Source: Armatimonadota bacterium (lineage in GTDB: Bacteria; Armatimonadota; HRBIN16). From it: 64,000 nucleotides of DNA. The notes beneath the pieces are model-generated. The model was not told the origin of the DNA and did no database searches. It saw only the letters and a list, made by a program, of their open reading frames with translations. The position numbers and the translations under genes were made by a program. Of the stretch, positions 42,806-50,916 are shown piece after piece (the stretch's first letter is position 1; each line of letters opens with the position of its first letter). Location: NCBI GenBank assembly GCA_026003195.1, contig BPGU01000002.1, positions 806,001-870,000 on the forward strand, given 5' to 3'.

Positions 42806-43609
42806 TGCGGAGCGGGTGAGCTGGTAGAGCAGCAGAAACCGCTGGAGGGTGGCAGTTGGACGACGAGTGCCCTGTATCTGCAGGGCATTTCGCTGGTACT
42901 TCGAAACAGTGAATGGCATCACTTTGACCTGTTGGGCAGAGAAACCTAACCCCCCCTGCCCCCCTTCCCTACAAAGGAAGGGGGCGTCCGACGCGCGACT
43001 CCCCTCTCCTCGCAGGAGAGGGGACGGGGGAGAGGTTGACCAACCAGGCATTGCGGAAGTGATGAGGAACATGCCGGCATCAGTGGTGAGCCACAACCTG
43101 TATGACCTATTCGGGGTGTTGCGGTATCAACAGGGCAGTGCCGAGACGCCGTGGAGGTGGAAGCATCAGTTGGGCGATGTAGAGGGGTTGGTAGTCTCCC
43201 AGCAGATGTGTGTCGTCCTGCCTTTTAGTAGTATCAGTATGCAGAGAGCAAAATGTGACCCAAAGGAGGTGGTCAATGCATTCAGAATTGTGCGGGAAAG
43301 CAAGGGGAAGATTTTTTCAAGTGCGTTGTGCTCTGCTTGGGAAAGTCTGCAGGCTATGATTGGTGCGTGGATAATTTCTGCCTATTTCTACCTGGAATGT
43401 ATGAGTGCACCAAGGGTAACCCCTGCAAAATCAAGAATCCAACTGTTACAGATTGCCAGCACTGTTGTAACATCAAGTACTATTGCTGCTTGGTTTTTAA
43501 CCCACTGGGTACGAGTGGGGCAGCTCGTTGCTACTCGAGCGCACGGGATTGTCATGTGGGCTGTGATCTACAAACCGACAACTGCGTCTTAGGAGGTGGC
43601 TCTCAATGA
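42806..43609 (+). pseudogene. RHS core/tip cassette E with a Cys-rich tip, split and frameshifted
   Basis: Core CGAGELVEQQKPLEGGSWTT ... HHFDLLG is cut by the hairpin element at 42939-43045, then resumes (NLYDLFGVLRYQQGSAETPW). In frame 0 the tip runs into CDPKEVVNAF and stops at 43592. One base out of frame from ~43260, a Cys-dense sequence (GGGQCIQNCAGKQG, DWCVDNFCLFLPGMYECTKG, NPTVTDCQHCCNIKYYCC) reads to a TGA at 43607-43609 that overlaps the next ATG. That overlap and the regular Cys spacing argue that the Cys-rich frame is the genuine tip; one added C near 43260 would join it. Confidence 0.6.
42939..43045 (+). mobile_element. 107-bp hairpin element in cassette E
   Basis: Same element as in cassettes A and C, same codon, with GGGCA on the left and AGGCA (43046-43050) on the right. 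Confidence 0.65.
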
Positions 43610-44244
43610 GCGGCCGACGCGTGATGGCGCTAAGTGTTATCGGCTTCTGTGTTGTGGTGCTAGCCGCGAACTGTTTTGCCAGCAGCCCAGAAGAGATGCT
43701 TCGGGATGCACTGGCAGATTTCAAGCAAGGGCGTTATGAGCGCTTCACAAAGCGGGTACGCGAGTCACTTCAGGTCGAATGGCATCCGTCGATTTATGGA
43801 CCGAACTTCACCTTAGTCGCGGTACCCTCCGGCGAGTTGGGTAACGTCAGCTTCGCTTTGCTAAGGGAGATAGCCAGCTCCTTCCACGACTGGCTTGCGC
43901 AGCGCCCCGTAGAAAAGGAACAAGCTCGGCTGTTGGTCGGCTACCTGCTCAAGCTCGTACGTTCTCGCTCGCCTCACCCCGACACCTACTTCCTTGTCAT
44001 CCGAGCTTGCTGGGTGATGTTGGAACACCCATTAGCGCGATATGTTGAGCAGCATGGCACTGCCAAGATGCGCAAAGCCTTCGCAGGGGTGCGACAGCTT
44101 TACAACGAGGACTATGAATACCTCCACGCCAGTCGCCAGCAACATCACAGCGACCAGAAGAGCAGCCAAATAGCCAATTATGCAGCGAAACGGTTATCTC
44201 TTTGGGAGAACCGTCTGCAGAGGCTACAACAGCTACTGGAGTAG
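43606..44244 (+). CDS. Secreted alpha-helical protein (candidate cassette E partner)
   Basis: 212 residues. The ATG overlaps the stop of the Cys-rich tip frame (ATGA) and AGGAGG lies at 43591-43596 inside it, so translation is coupled to the tip. Signal peptide MALSVIGFCVVVLAANCFASS, then mostly helical (LLREIASSFHDWLAQ ... ARLLVGYLLKLVR). No family is recognised. By position a periplasmic immunity or carrier protein (inference). Confidence 0.7.
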   Translation: MSGRRVMALSVIGFCVVVLAANCFASSPEEMLRDALADFKQGRYERFTKRVRESLQVEWHPSIYGPNFTLVAVPSGELGNVSFALLREIASSFHDWLAQRPVEKEQARLLVGYLLKLVRSRSPHPDTYFLVIRACWVMLEHPLARYVEQHGTAKMRKAFAGVRQLYNEDYEYLHASRQQHHSDQKSSQIANYAAKRLSLWENRLQRLQQLLE

Positions 44245-44630
44245 CAAACAGATATGCACTTTGGGTGCAATATCTTATAGCACGTGATAGTATGCAGATG
44301 CGAGGGGCACGGGTATTTGCCAACCGCTCTGTATGGTGCTCGCTCCTCAGTGAGATAAACGGGAGGGCTATCTCAGGCTTGTATCAACTTTGTCATAGTC
44401 ATCTGCTTCGTCCTGCGTGTCCTTGCGAGCGTTCGTGAGGCAATCCCCCACCTGTCGTTGCAGGAGATTGCTTCGGCACTGCGTGCCTCCCAATGACACG
44501 AGAAAATGGCTCGGCAGGAGCCTTGCCCTCCTAGAAGGGTCATACCGCGTCGTTCACATCGGCTCTGCAGGAACTCCCTTCCCCACCGAGAAAAGCTCTA
44601 CATACCATCCCTGAAGGAGTTGCAACCACC
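44245..44630. repeat. Intergenic stretch with dispersed repeat motifs
   Basis: No gene is seen. Motifs like GAGGCAATCCCCC / GGAGATTGCTTCGGCACTG (44442-44488) and GGCTCGGCAGGAGCCTTGCCCTCC (44508-44531) belong to dispersed palindromic repeat types also seen at 41979-42005. The last 60 bp lead into the metalloprotease start. Confidence 0.5.
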
Positions 44631-46691
44631 ATGAAACGTCTCTTCTCAGCCTTTGTGCTGCTGGTTTTCGCTCTCATCGCCAGCGCGGATACGCTGGAGC
44701 TAACCGACGGCACGGTCATCCGGGGATGCTTTGTGCGAGATGAGGGTGTGCGACTGCTGGTCTGGGAGAACATGGAGCAGGTGGGCGGACCCGCCAAAGA
44801 GTACCCGCGCAGCATGGTTAAGAGCTTCAAGGTAGAACGAGACGACTCGTGGGACGCCCGCCCTAACCTGCCCGACCTGAGCGTCACCTTCATCGAGCTG
44901 AACCCCAAGCTGGCGGGACTGCACGGCAGGGTGCAATACGACCAGTGGGGGCGCCCCAAAATCGCGGGCGCGCCGGTACTGCCCGACCTGGGCGAGGACA
45001 GCTACCTGAAGCCTGAAGAGATTGTCGAAGGGTTGAAGCTGAAATACCAGCCTGGGGAACCGGTGACCCTCACCGCGCATGTGAAGAACGTCGGTTTCGC
45101 CACCGCGCAACCTTTTGACTACATCTGGCTGATAGACGGCAAAGAGGTGAGCCGGGGCAGACATCGCGGCAGGCTGCGCGAGATGGAGGAAGCCACCTTT
45201 ACCCTCCGGTGGAACTGGCAGGAGGGCTTCCATCACGTCACCTTCCGCATCGTCACGAATCAGAAGGAGATTGCCACCATCAACAACGAAGCCACCGACC
45301 CGTTGTGGGGCTGGGGGTTCTTCTACATCGTCAGCAACAAGCGGGTGCAGATGTGGCATACGTTCCGCAGCGCGGTGGGAACCTTCTGCTTCGAAGATTA
45401 CTACCGCTGGCACATCCACATCATGAACCTGCTGTTTGCCCACAGCATCTTCCCCGCTGCACCCGAAGGCATCAAGGCGCGCGTGCGTCTCGACCGTATC
45501 ATCTACACCGATGACGTAGACAAAGCAGTGCAGAACCTTGTCGCGCAGGACGGTATCGCCTACCATCAGGGCGGCTGGATATGGCACGACAGCCCGGAGG
45601 AGAAGGCGGGTAAGTGGGAACCGCCCACGAAGGAGTGGCGACAGAACACCGAATGGTCGCTGCCTCATGAGCTGGGGCACCAGTTGGGCTTGACCGACTG
45701 GTACGCGCTGGACTACGCCGGGCACGAATACCACAAGATGCCCGACAACGGCGACCCAGTGGCGCACTTCATGACCCATCCGGTGACCATGATGCACTGG
45801 CACGGGCCGCAGGTATACTCGGAGGCGGACGCAGGCTACCTGAACATGACGTGGGACAAGCCGCGTGGACACTTCGGCGACCACTACTTCGCTATCCCCG
45901 CCGAGAACTTCCTGCGCGTGGTGGACGTGAACGGCAAGCCTGTGCCCGGCGCGAGGGTGGAGATTTTCCAGCGCGGTTGCGTGGTAGACCCGAACGGCAC
46001 GCCGGGCGAAGAGGCGGGCGTGAAGTACTTCCCTGTGATAGAGGACGGCAACTTCGACTACCCCGTCTCCAAAGAGCCTGTCATCGTGGGCGAGACCGAC
46101 GCGGAGGGTATCCTGCGCCTGCCCAACCGACCGGTGAAAGAGGTGCGCACTCTCAACGGCTTCCACCGCCGCCCGAACCCCTTCGGTAACATCAATGTAG
46201 TGGGCGGACGCGGGCTGATGCTGGCGAAGGTGACCAAACACGATCGCCCCTGCTACTACTGGCTGGAGATTACCGATTTCATCACCGCGTGGTTCCGGGG
46301 GCAGAAAGACCGCTTCACCCTCACGCTGAAGACGCCATACGGTTCGGTGGACTCGCCCCTGCCCCCGCGCCACGTGAAGGTGGAGTACATCGACGAGCAC
46401 CACGTGAAGGTAACCTGGCAGAAGCCCGCGGTGATACACGAACAGCAGTATCTGCATCGTGCCATCGGCTATCGGGTGCATCGTCGCGTCTCCAGCGATG
46501 GGCTGAACGATCGCCCGTGGTTCCCCATCGCCACGGTCGGTCCCGACACCTTCGAGTGCATTGTTGACCTGCGCCAGCGTCCTGAAGATGTGTACTGGTT
46601 CTCGCAGGTCAACCGTTTCGCCGTCTCCACCATCGGCGAGCTGTCGGTAGAGAGCGAACTGGTGGAGACTCTACTGCCACAGAAACCATAG
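44631..46691 (+). CDS. Secreted HExxH metalloprotease-like protein with CARDB-like domain
   Basis: 686 residues. Signal peptide LFSAFVLLVFALIASA, a CARDB-like beta domain (~140-215, YQPGEPVTLTAHVKNVGF), a catalytic region with HELGHQLGLTD (His346, Glu347, His350 and Asp356), and a C-terminal fibronectin-III-like domain (LPPRHVKVEYIDEHHVKVTW). The metzincin-type motif lacks the usual third His and has Asp instead. Likely a surface or secreted endopeptidase. A GAAGGAGT site precedes the ATG. It ends 21 bp inside the convergent subtilisin gene. Confidence 0.8.
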   Translation: MKRLFSAFVLLVFALIASADTLELTDGTVIRGCFVRDEGVRLLVWENMEQVGGPAKEYPRSMVKSFKVERDDSWDARPNLPDLSVTFIELNPKLAGLHGRVQYDQWGRPKIAGAPVLPDLGEDSYLKPEEIVEGLKLKYQPGEPVTLTAHVKNVGFATAQPFDYIWLIDGKEVSRGRHRGRLREMEEATFTLRWNWQEGFHHVTFRIVTNQKEIATINNEATDPLWGWGFFYIVSNKRVQMWHTFRSAVGTFCFEDYYRWHIHIMNLLFAHSIFPAAPEGIKARVRLDRIIYTDDVDKAVQNLVAQDGIAYHQGGWIWHDSPEEKAGKWEPPTKEWRQNTEWSLPHELGHQLGLTDWYALDYAGHEYHKMPDNGDPVAHFMTHPVTMMHWHGPQVYSEADAGYLNMTWDKPRGHFGDHYFAIPAENFLRVVDVNGKPVPGARVEIFQRGCVVDPNGTPGEEAGVKYFPVIEDGNFDYPVSKEPVIVGETDAEGILRLPNRPVKEVRTLNGFHRRPNPFGNINVVGGRGLMLAKVTKHDRPCYYWLEITDFITAWFRGQKDRFTLTLKTPYGSVDSPLPPRHVKVEYIDEHHVKVTWQKPAVIHEQQYLHRAIGYRVHRRVSSDGLNDRPWFPIATVGPDTFECIVDLRQRPEDVYWFSQVNRFAVSTIGELSVESELVETLLPQKP

Positions 46692-48725
46692 TTTGTCGAT
46701 GAGTAGCCGCGCGTCCGCGCTGCCGGTATTGACCACGATGCGCACGAACAGGTCGCCTTCGTAGGAAACCCACCGGCTCGCGGGCGCGGGCAGGCTGAAC
46801 TGCAGCGTTTCGCCCGCGTGAGCATCCGCTCGGGCGCTGAACACCTCTACCCAGTTGCCATAGGGGTAACTACCGGAGCTGAAATCGTACAGCTGGATGC
46901 TCTCTACCGGCGAGTTCACCACCCCTTCATAGCGGCGCAGGTATTCACAGGCAATGGCGGAAACGGTATCCTTGTCCAGACCACGCACCAGCAGTTTCAA
47001 ATCTATCGCCTTGCTGTTGTCGGTGCGCGGGCGCGCAACCAGCGTCTTGCCGTCCGCCTCCAGCAACTCCACGTATCCCCCGCTGAGCTGCGCCCCCTGC
47101 CCATATCGCCCCACGATGCCCACGTCGCTCGGCGCGGTGGCGAGGGGGGAGTTGGAAGAGGCAACAGTCAGCCAGCGACGGTTGGACGTTCTGCCGTGCA
47201 CCTGTACCTGCAGCCAGCCAGACGCCATACCACCGGGAACACGCACCACAATGCGCGAATCGCTCCACTCCAGCACCTGTAGCGCGGGCTGCGGGCGGGG
47301 GACAGGCCGCAGGGAAGAAGAACCCGTTTGCGACAGGGCGACAACCTGCCTCGCCTGCAACAGCACCTTGCCCACGCCAGCATCCCAGCCGAAGCCACGC
47401 CCAAAGAGGGTCACCGTGCCGCCTGTGGAGGGGATACGATGCGGGCTGATCCAGTGGATATACGGCGTGGTGGGGTACCACGGCTCCAGCAAAGGCAACA
47501 GGTTCAACGCCCGCCAGGCGTCTACCCTGCCGTAATTGGTGAAGGTCCCCACCACCGGGTCGTTGAGCGGTATGGAGGAGTACTCCAGCGCAGCGCGGAC
47601 GTGTTCGATCGGTGCGTTGGGCTGAAGGGACCAGAGCAGAGCGGCAACCCCCGCAGCGTTCGGCGTGGCAGCAGAAGTGCCTGCGAAACGCTCTGTGTAT
47701 CCACCTCCCCACGTGGTGGCGACAATGCCCACACCGGGCGCGCTCACATCCACCCACGTGCCGAGATTGGAGAAACTCGCTTTGCGGTCGGAGGAGGTAG
47801 TCGCCGCGACAGCCACCGCCTTATCATAACCGGCAGGGTAGATGGGGAACGGCTCGTCGAAGTTACCCGCCGCCGCAACCACCAGACAGCCTTTGCGCCA
47901 GGCGTAGTCGACGGCAGCCCGCAGGAGCGGCGTGAGGTCGTCGCTGAAGTAACTGATGCTCTGCACCTTCGCGCCCATATCGGCTGCGTATACCACGCCT
48001 GGCGCGAACATCGAATCGTAAGAATAGCCATTGGACAGCCCGATTTTGACGCACATCACCCGGCAGCGGTAGGCGATACCTGTCATCTGAAAACCGTTAT
48101 CCCCAGCTGCGGCGATGATGCCTGCGCAGGCGGTGCCGTGTCCGTGGTCGTCCATCGGGTCGCGGTCGCCGTAGGCGAAATCCCAGCCGAGATCGTCGTC
48201 TACAAACCCATTGCCGTCGTCATCGATGCCGTTGTCGGGCATTTCGCCCAGATTACGCCAGATATTGGGTGCCAGTTCGGGGTGGTTGTAGTCCACGCCC
48301 GTATCCAGTACTGCCACCACCACTTCGGGGCTACCCTGTGTGATGTCCCATGCGGCAGGTACGTTCATCTTGAACAGGTTCCACTGATTGGGCAGGAGCG
48401 GGTCGTTGGGGATATACGCCATGCGGTAGGCGCGGTCGGGAAAAGCCTCTCGCACCAGCCCTTTCGCTTTCAGCTGAGCAATGGTTTCGTCCACCTGCCC
48501 GTATGGTATTTTCAACACCACGTAGCCCAGTTGCGGGATGTTGCGGACGACCTGGTAACCCATCTGCACGGCAGCGCGTTGCGCCGCGATGTGAGAGAAG
48601 CGTACAATGACGCGGTCTGGTGCAGCCAGTACCCGGCTGTGCGAGGTAAGAACCGGCTCTACAGACTGGTCTGCCCAGGACAGGGCGCAGAGTAGAAAAA
48701 GAATCCATCCCCAAAGGCGTCTCAT
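46671..48725 (-). CDS. Subtilisin-like serine protease (S8) with IPT/TIG-like domain
   Basis: 684 residues. Signal peptide, an I9-like propeptide region (~30-110), then the catalytic Asp (AVLDTGVDYNHPEL), His (DDHGHGTACAGIIAA) and Ser (FAGTSAATPNAAGVAALLW). A C-terminal IPT/TIG-type domain (WISPHRIPSTGGTVTLFGRG) and beta-rich tail follow. Secreted endopeptidase. Oriented head-on to the metalloprotease gene, with the two ends overlapping by 21 bp. Confidence 0.9.
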   Translation of the reverse strand: MRRLWGWILFLLCALSWADQSVEPVLTSHSRVLAAPDRVIVRFSHIAAQRAAVQMGYQVVRNIPQLGYVVLKIPYGQVDETIAQLKAKGLVREAFPDRAYRMAYIPNDPLLPNQWNLFKMNVPAAWDITQGSPEVVVAVLDTGVDYNHPELAPNIWRNLGEMPDNGIDDDGNGFVDDDLGWDFAYGDRDPMDDHGHGTACAGIIAAAGDNGFQMTGIAYRCRVMCVKIGLSNGYSYDSMFAPGVVYAADMGAKVQSISYFSDDLTPLLRAAVDYAWRKGCLVVAAAGNFDEPFPIYPAGYDKAVAVAATTSSDRKASFSNLGTWVDVSAPGVGIVATTWGGGYTERFAGTSAATPNAAGVAALLWSLQPNAPIEHVRAALEYSSIPLNDPVVGTFTNYGRVDAWRALNLLPLLEPWYPTTPYIHWISPHRIPSTGGTVTLFGRGFGWDAGVGKVLLQARQVVALSQTGSSSLRPVPRPQPALQVLEWSDSRIVVRVPGGMASGWLQVQVHGRTSNRRWLTVASSNSPLATAPSDVGIVGRYGQGAQLSGGYVELLEADGKTLVARPRTDNSKAIDLKLLVRGLDKDTVSAIACEYLRRYEGVVNSPVESIQLYDFSSGSYPYGNWVEVFSARADAHAGETLQFSLPAPASRWVSYEGDLFVRIVVNTGSADARLLIDKLWFLWQ

Positions 48726-48828
48726 CGTGTCTCTCCTTCCTTCAAAACGAAAAACAGGTAACCCGAACCTATCTTACGCGATTGGAACACAGACGTCAAG
48801 CTTGCGCGGAGATTGGACGCAAAAATGC

Positions 48829-48857
48829 TTGACAACTGCAACCGCCCGTGATATACT
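48829..48857 (+). promoter_or_regulatory. Promoter of the riboswitch-prepilin transcript
   Basis: TTGACA (48829-48834), a 17-bp spacer and TATACT (48852-48857). Transcription would begin ~48864, about 16 nt before the riboswitch P1 stem. Confidence 0.8.
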
Positions 48858-48879
48858 ATCCCCAAATCCCATCAGGGTA

Positions 48880-49002
48880 AGCCGTCTGCGCCTCAATCGC
48901 ATTGAGGCTGAAATATCGGGGGAAGTCCGGTGAGAATCCGGCGCAGGCCCGCTGCGGTGTGTCTCCCTATCGGGAGACGAGCCCGAATGCCCGGCGACGG
49001 CT
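48880..49002 (+). ncRNA. Cobalamin riboswitch
   Basis: The core GGGGGAAGTCCGGTGAGAAT-CCGGCGCAGGCCCGC-TGCGGTG matches the conserved cobalamin-riboswitch core, and GAGCCCGAATGCCCGGC fits the B12-box region. P1 is AGCCGTC (48880-48886) paired with GACGGCT (48996-49002). Two further perfect hairpins lie inside (CCTCAATCGCATTGAGG at 48891-48907; GTCTCCC/GGGAGAC at 48961-48977). It sits in the leader of a prepilin gene, not of a B12 gene. Confidence 0.88.
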
Positions 49003-49086
49003 GGTCACGCCCTGCATACTGGCAGGGCACCCCTTCGCGGAGGGAGGGGGGACGTGACCCGAAGGTGAATCGGGCGCGTTGGAACC

Positions 49087-49116
49087 AACCTGGTGCGGAA
49101 GGGCATCAGGTTTTTT
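49087..49116 (+). terminator. Terminator (expression platform) of the riboswitch
   Basis: A 10-bp stem (AACCTGGTGC / GCATCAGGTT, one G-T pair) is followed by TTTT, 80 bp before the prepilin start. Between 49003 and 49059 GGTCACG and CGTGACC can also pair around two small hairpins. Control by transcription termination is likely. Confidence 0.75.
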
Positions 49117-49198
49117 GTTCACGCGCCGAAAGCACACACCGCTTCCGACGTTCCCTCCGCGCGTCGCGAGCGGTGAATTTTTTGGTAAGGAGGGAAAC

Positions 49199-49948
49199 AT
49201 GTTCCGTGCACGCAACGCTTTCACGCTGATCGAGCTGCTGGTGGTTATCGCGATTATCGCGATACTGGCAGCCATTCTCTTCCCCGTCTTCGCACAGGCG
49301 CGCGAGAAAGCTCGCCAGGCAAGCTGCCAGAGCAACATGAAGCAGTTGGGGCTGGCAACGCTGATGTACCTTCAGGACTACGATGAAACCTATCCCGTCG
49401 CCCAGTACGCCTACAACGGTTCTCTGCGGCAGTGCTGGTTTGGTAGAGAGACGCAGGCAAACGTGTGGGACAAGACACAGAGCCTGCTCTATCCCTACAT
49501 GAAGAACGGGCAGATCCAGCGGTGTCCCAGCTGGGGCGGACGCACCCGTTTCGGCGATGGCAACGGTTACGGTTACAACTGGGGCTACATCGGCTCGGAT
49601 ATCTATATCCGCTTCGACTGGAGCACCTGGCCCAACCTGCGCAACCCCGCCTCAGAGTCCGCACTTTCGCGTCCTGCCGAAAAGGTGATGTTTGCCGATA
49701 GCGGTTTCTACAATGTGCCGTGGTACGGCGGCGACGGCACGATGTGGGAAACGCCCTACATTGACCCGCCATCCATGTGGTGGGGCAACCCCACCGTGGA
49801 CTTCCGCCATATCGACAACCGGAAAGATGTGGACGCCAGCAATCAGGTGGTGAAACATCGCGGGTTCGCGAACATCGTCTTCTGCGATGGTCATGTGAAG
49901 CCCATGAGCCAGACGCAGATGACCGATGCTCACTTTACCCGCGATTAA
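49199..49948 (+). CDS. Prepilin-type protein (DUF1559-like) under a cobalamin riboswitch
   Basis: 249 residues from ATG 49199 (AAGGAGGG upstream). Prepilin peptidase site [21 protein letters not shown] (the residue before F is Ala, not Gly), then [18 protein letters not shown]. The C-terminal end has [17 protein letters not shown], the DGH motif of DUF1559-like proteins. Exported pseudopilin-like protein. No neighbours share its strand. The expression is probably switched by B12. Confidence 0.88.
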   Translation: MFRARNAFTLIELLVVIAIIAILAAILFPVFAQAREKARQASCQSNMKQLGLATLMYLQDYDETYPVAQYAYNGSLRQCWFGRETQANVWDKTQSLLYPYMKNGQIQRCPSWGGRTRFGDGNGYGYNWGYIGSDIYIRFDWSTWPNLRNPASESALSRPAEKVMFADSGFYNVPWYGGDGTMWETPYIDPPSMWWGNPTVDFRHIDNRKDVDASNQVVKHRGFANIVFCDGHVKPMSQTQMTDAHFTRD

Positions 49949-49991
49949 GCCTGACGAGTTCCTCCTGCATAACGTGCGTTGAAATGTGATA

Positions 49992-50016
49992 CCCCCTTCT
50001 GCGGAAGGGGGCTTTT
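49992..50016 (+). terminator. Intrinsic terminator after the prepilin gene
   Basis: CCCCCTTC / GAAGGGGG stem with 4-nt loop, then CTTTTT. It also ends transcripts near the convergent gene. Confidence 0.8.
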
Positions 50017-50018
50017 TA

Positions 50019-50774
50019 CTACATACCTTGCCTGGCGGGCGGGCGATACTGTCCTGTGGGATGCACCTCAGCAGTCGCTCCTGCCTCGCGCAGCATCCGT
50101 CGGTAGGAGTCTGCTTTGCGTCGTGGCAAGTCTACCAGAATCACCATCGGCAGGTCTTTCAGGATACCCCGACAATGGTCACGCGGTGCCGCCAGAATGG
50201 TGCAGAGTATCTCCAGCACCTCCTCCGTGTCATGTCCGGCATCTACCAGCACCAGGTCGTAGGTGGTGTATTCCAGGCTCTCCTCTGCCGCGCCGACAGG
50301 AGTCGCTGCGACACCGGGCTTTGCAGGCTTCAAGTCGTTCTGACCATTGCAGTTCTCGCAGATGAACATCTTCGCACGAGGCGAAACTTTCTGCGGCGTT
50401 CCACAATGCCGACACACCAGCACCAGAGGCGGTACCACTTGCCCGCCCTCTATCGCCACTATCCGATGGCAGTGCTCGCACGTGTAATCCTCCGTGGGCG
50501 GAGCAAGAAACAGCGTCGGCTTCTCGCAGTAGGGACAGATTGCACGATACGTGGGCAAATGGTTCAGCTGCATGTACTGCCATCCGCCGTATCCCGCAAT
50601 GCCCACGCCCGCCAGGGTCACAATGACCCCGATGACAAACGGCATCCACGTCGCGATTGTGGACAGGTACAGCAAAAACAGCCCCACAAAGAGCACCACA
50701 ATCCCCACGATAACGATGGGGATGATGCGCTGCAACTCCGCTTCAATCACTTCAGCACGGGTCGGCTGTGCCAT
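50019..50774 (-). CDS. Membrane protein with zinc ribbons and an L7/L12-C-terminal-like domain
   Basis: 251 residues from ATG 50774 (GGAAGGGGG upstream). Two hydrophobic helices (VIVGIVVLFVGLFLLYL and MPFVIGVIVTLAGVGIAGY) are followed by two four-Cys zinc ribbons (CPYCEKP...CEHC and CRHCGTP...CENC) and a C-terminal alpha/beta part (TYDLVLVDAGHDTEEVLEIL, PMVILVDLPRRKADSYRRML) resembling the ribosomal L7/L12 C-terminal/ClpS-like fold. Function unknown. Confidence 0.7.
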   Translation of the reverse strand: MAQPTRAEVIEAELQRIIPIVIVGIVVLFVGLFLLYLSTIATWMPFVIGVIVTLAGVGIAGYGGWQYMQLNHLPTYRAICPYCEKPTLFLAPPTEDYTCEHCHRIVAIEGGQVVPPLVLVCRHCGTPQKVSPRAKMFICENCNGQNDLKPAKPGVAATPVGAAEESLEYTTYDLVLVDAGHDTEEVLEILCTILAAPRDHCRGILKDLPMVILVDLPRRKADSYRRMLREAGATAEVHPTGQYRPPARQGM

Positions 50775-50845
50775 GGCAAGACCCCCTTCCAAGCATGATG
50801 CGTGTTTAAGATAACACGCCGAACGCACGACTGTCAACCTTTCCG

Positions 50846-50874
50846 AAAAAAAGACGCTGGTTTTTTCCAGCGTC
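50846..50874 (-). terminator. Intrinsic terminator of the DUF4097 operon
   Basis: On the minus strand a perfect 8-bp stem GACGCTGG/CCAGCGTC is followed by TTTTTTT. It ends the DUF2089-DUF4097 transcript. Confidence 0.8.
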
Positions 50875-50916
50875 CAAGGTCAGGGGGTATGTTGTTGTTT
50901 GTTGTTGCGATAAAGG

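Noticed and set aside
36772-43609. CRISPR array or tandem satellite explanation for the repeated cores
   Set aside because: Repeat units are 150-400 bp, translate into an RHS core and are separated by unique genes of 0.6-1.5 kb, unlike CRISPR repeats and spacers.
44700-46481. Minus-strand open frame of 593 codons
   Set aside because: Antisense to the secreted metalloprotease, His/Val/Arg-rich, without any domain pattern.
47328-48695. Plus-strand open frame of 455 codons
   Set aside because: It is antisense to the subtilisin gene, has no ribosome-binding site and a His/Arg/Gly-rich composition typical of an antisense shadow.
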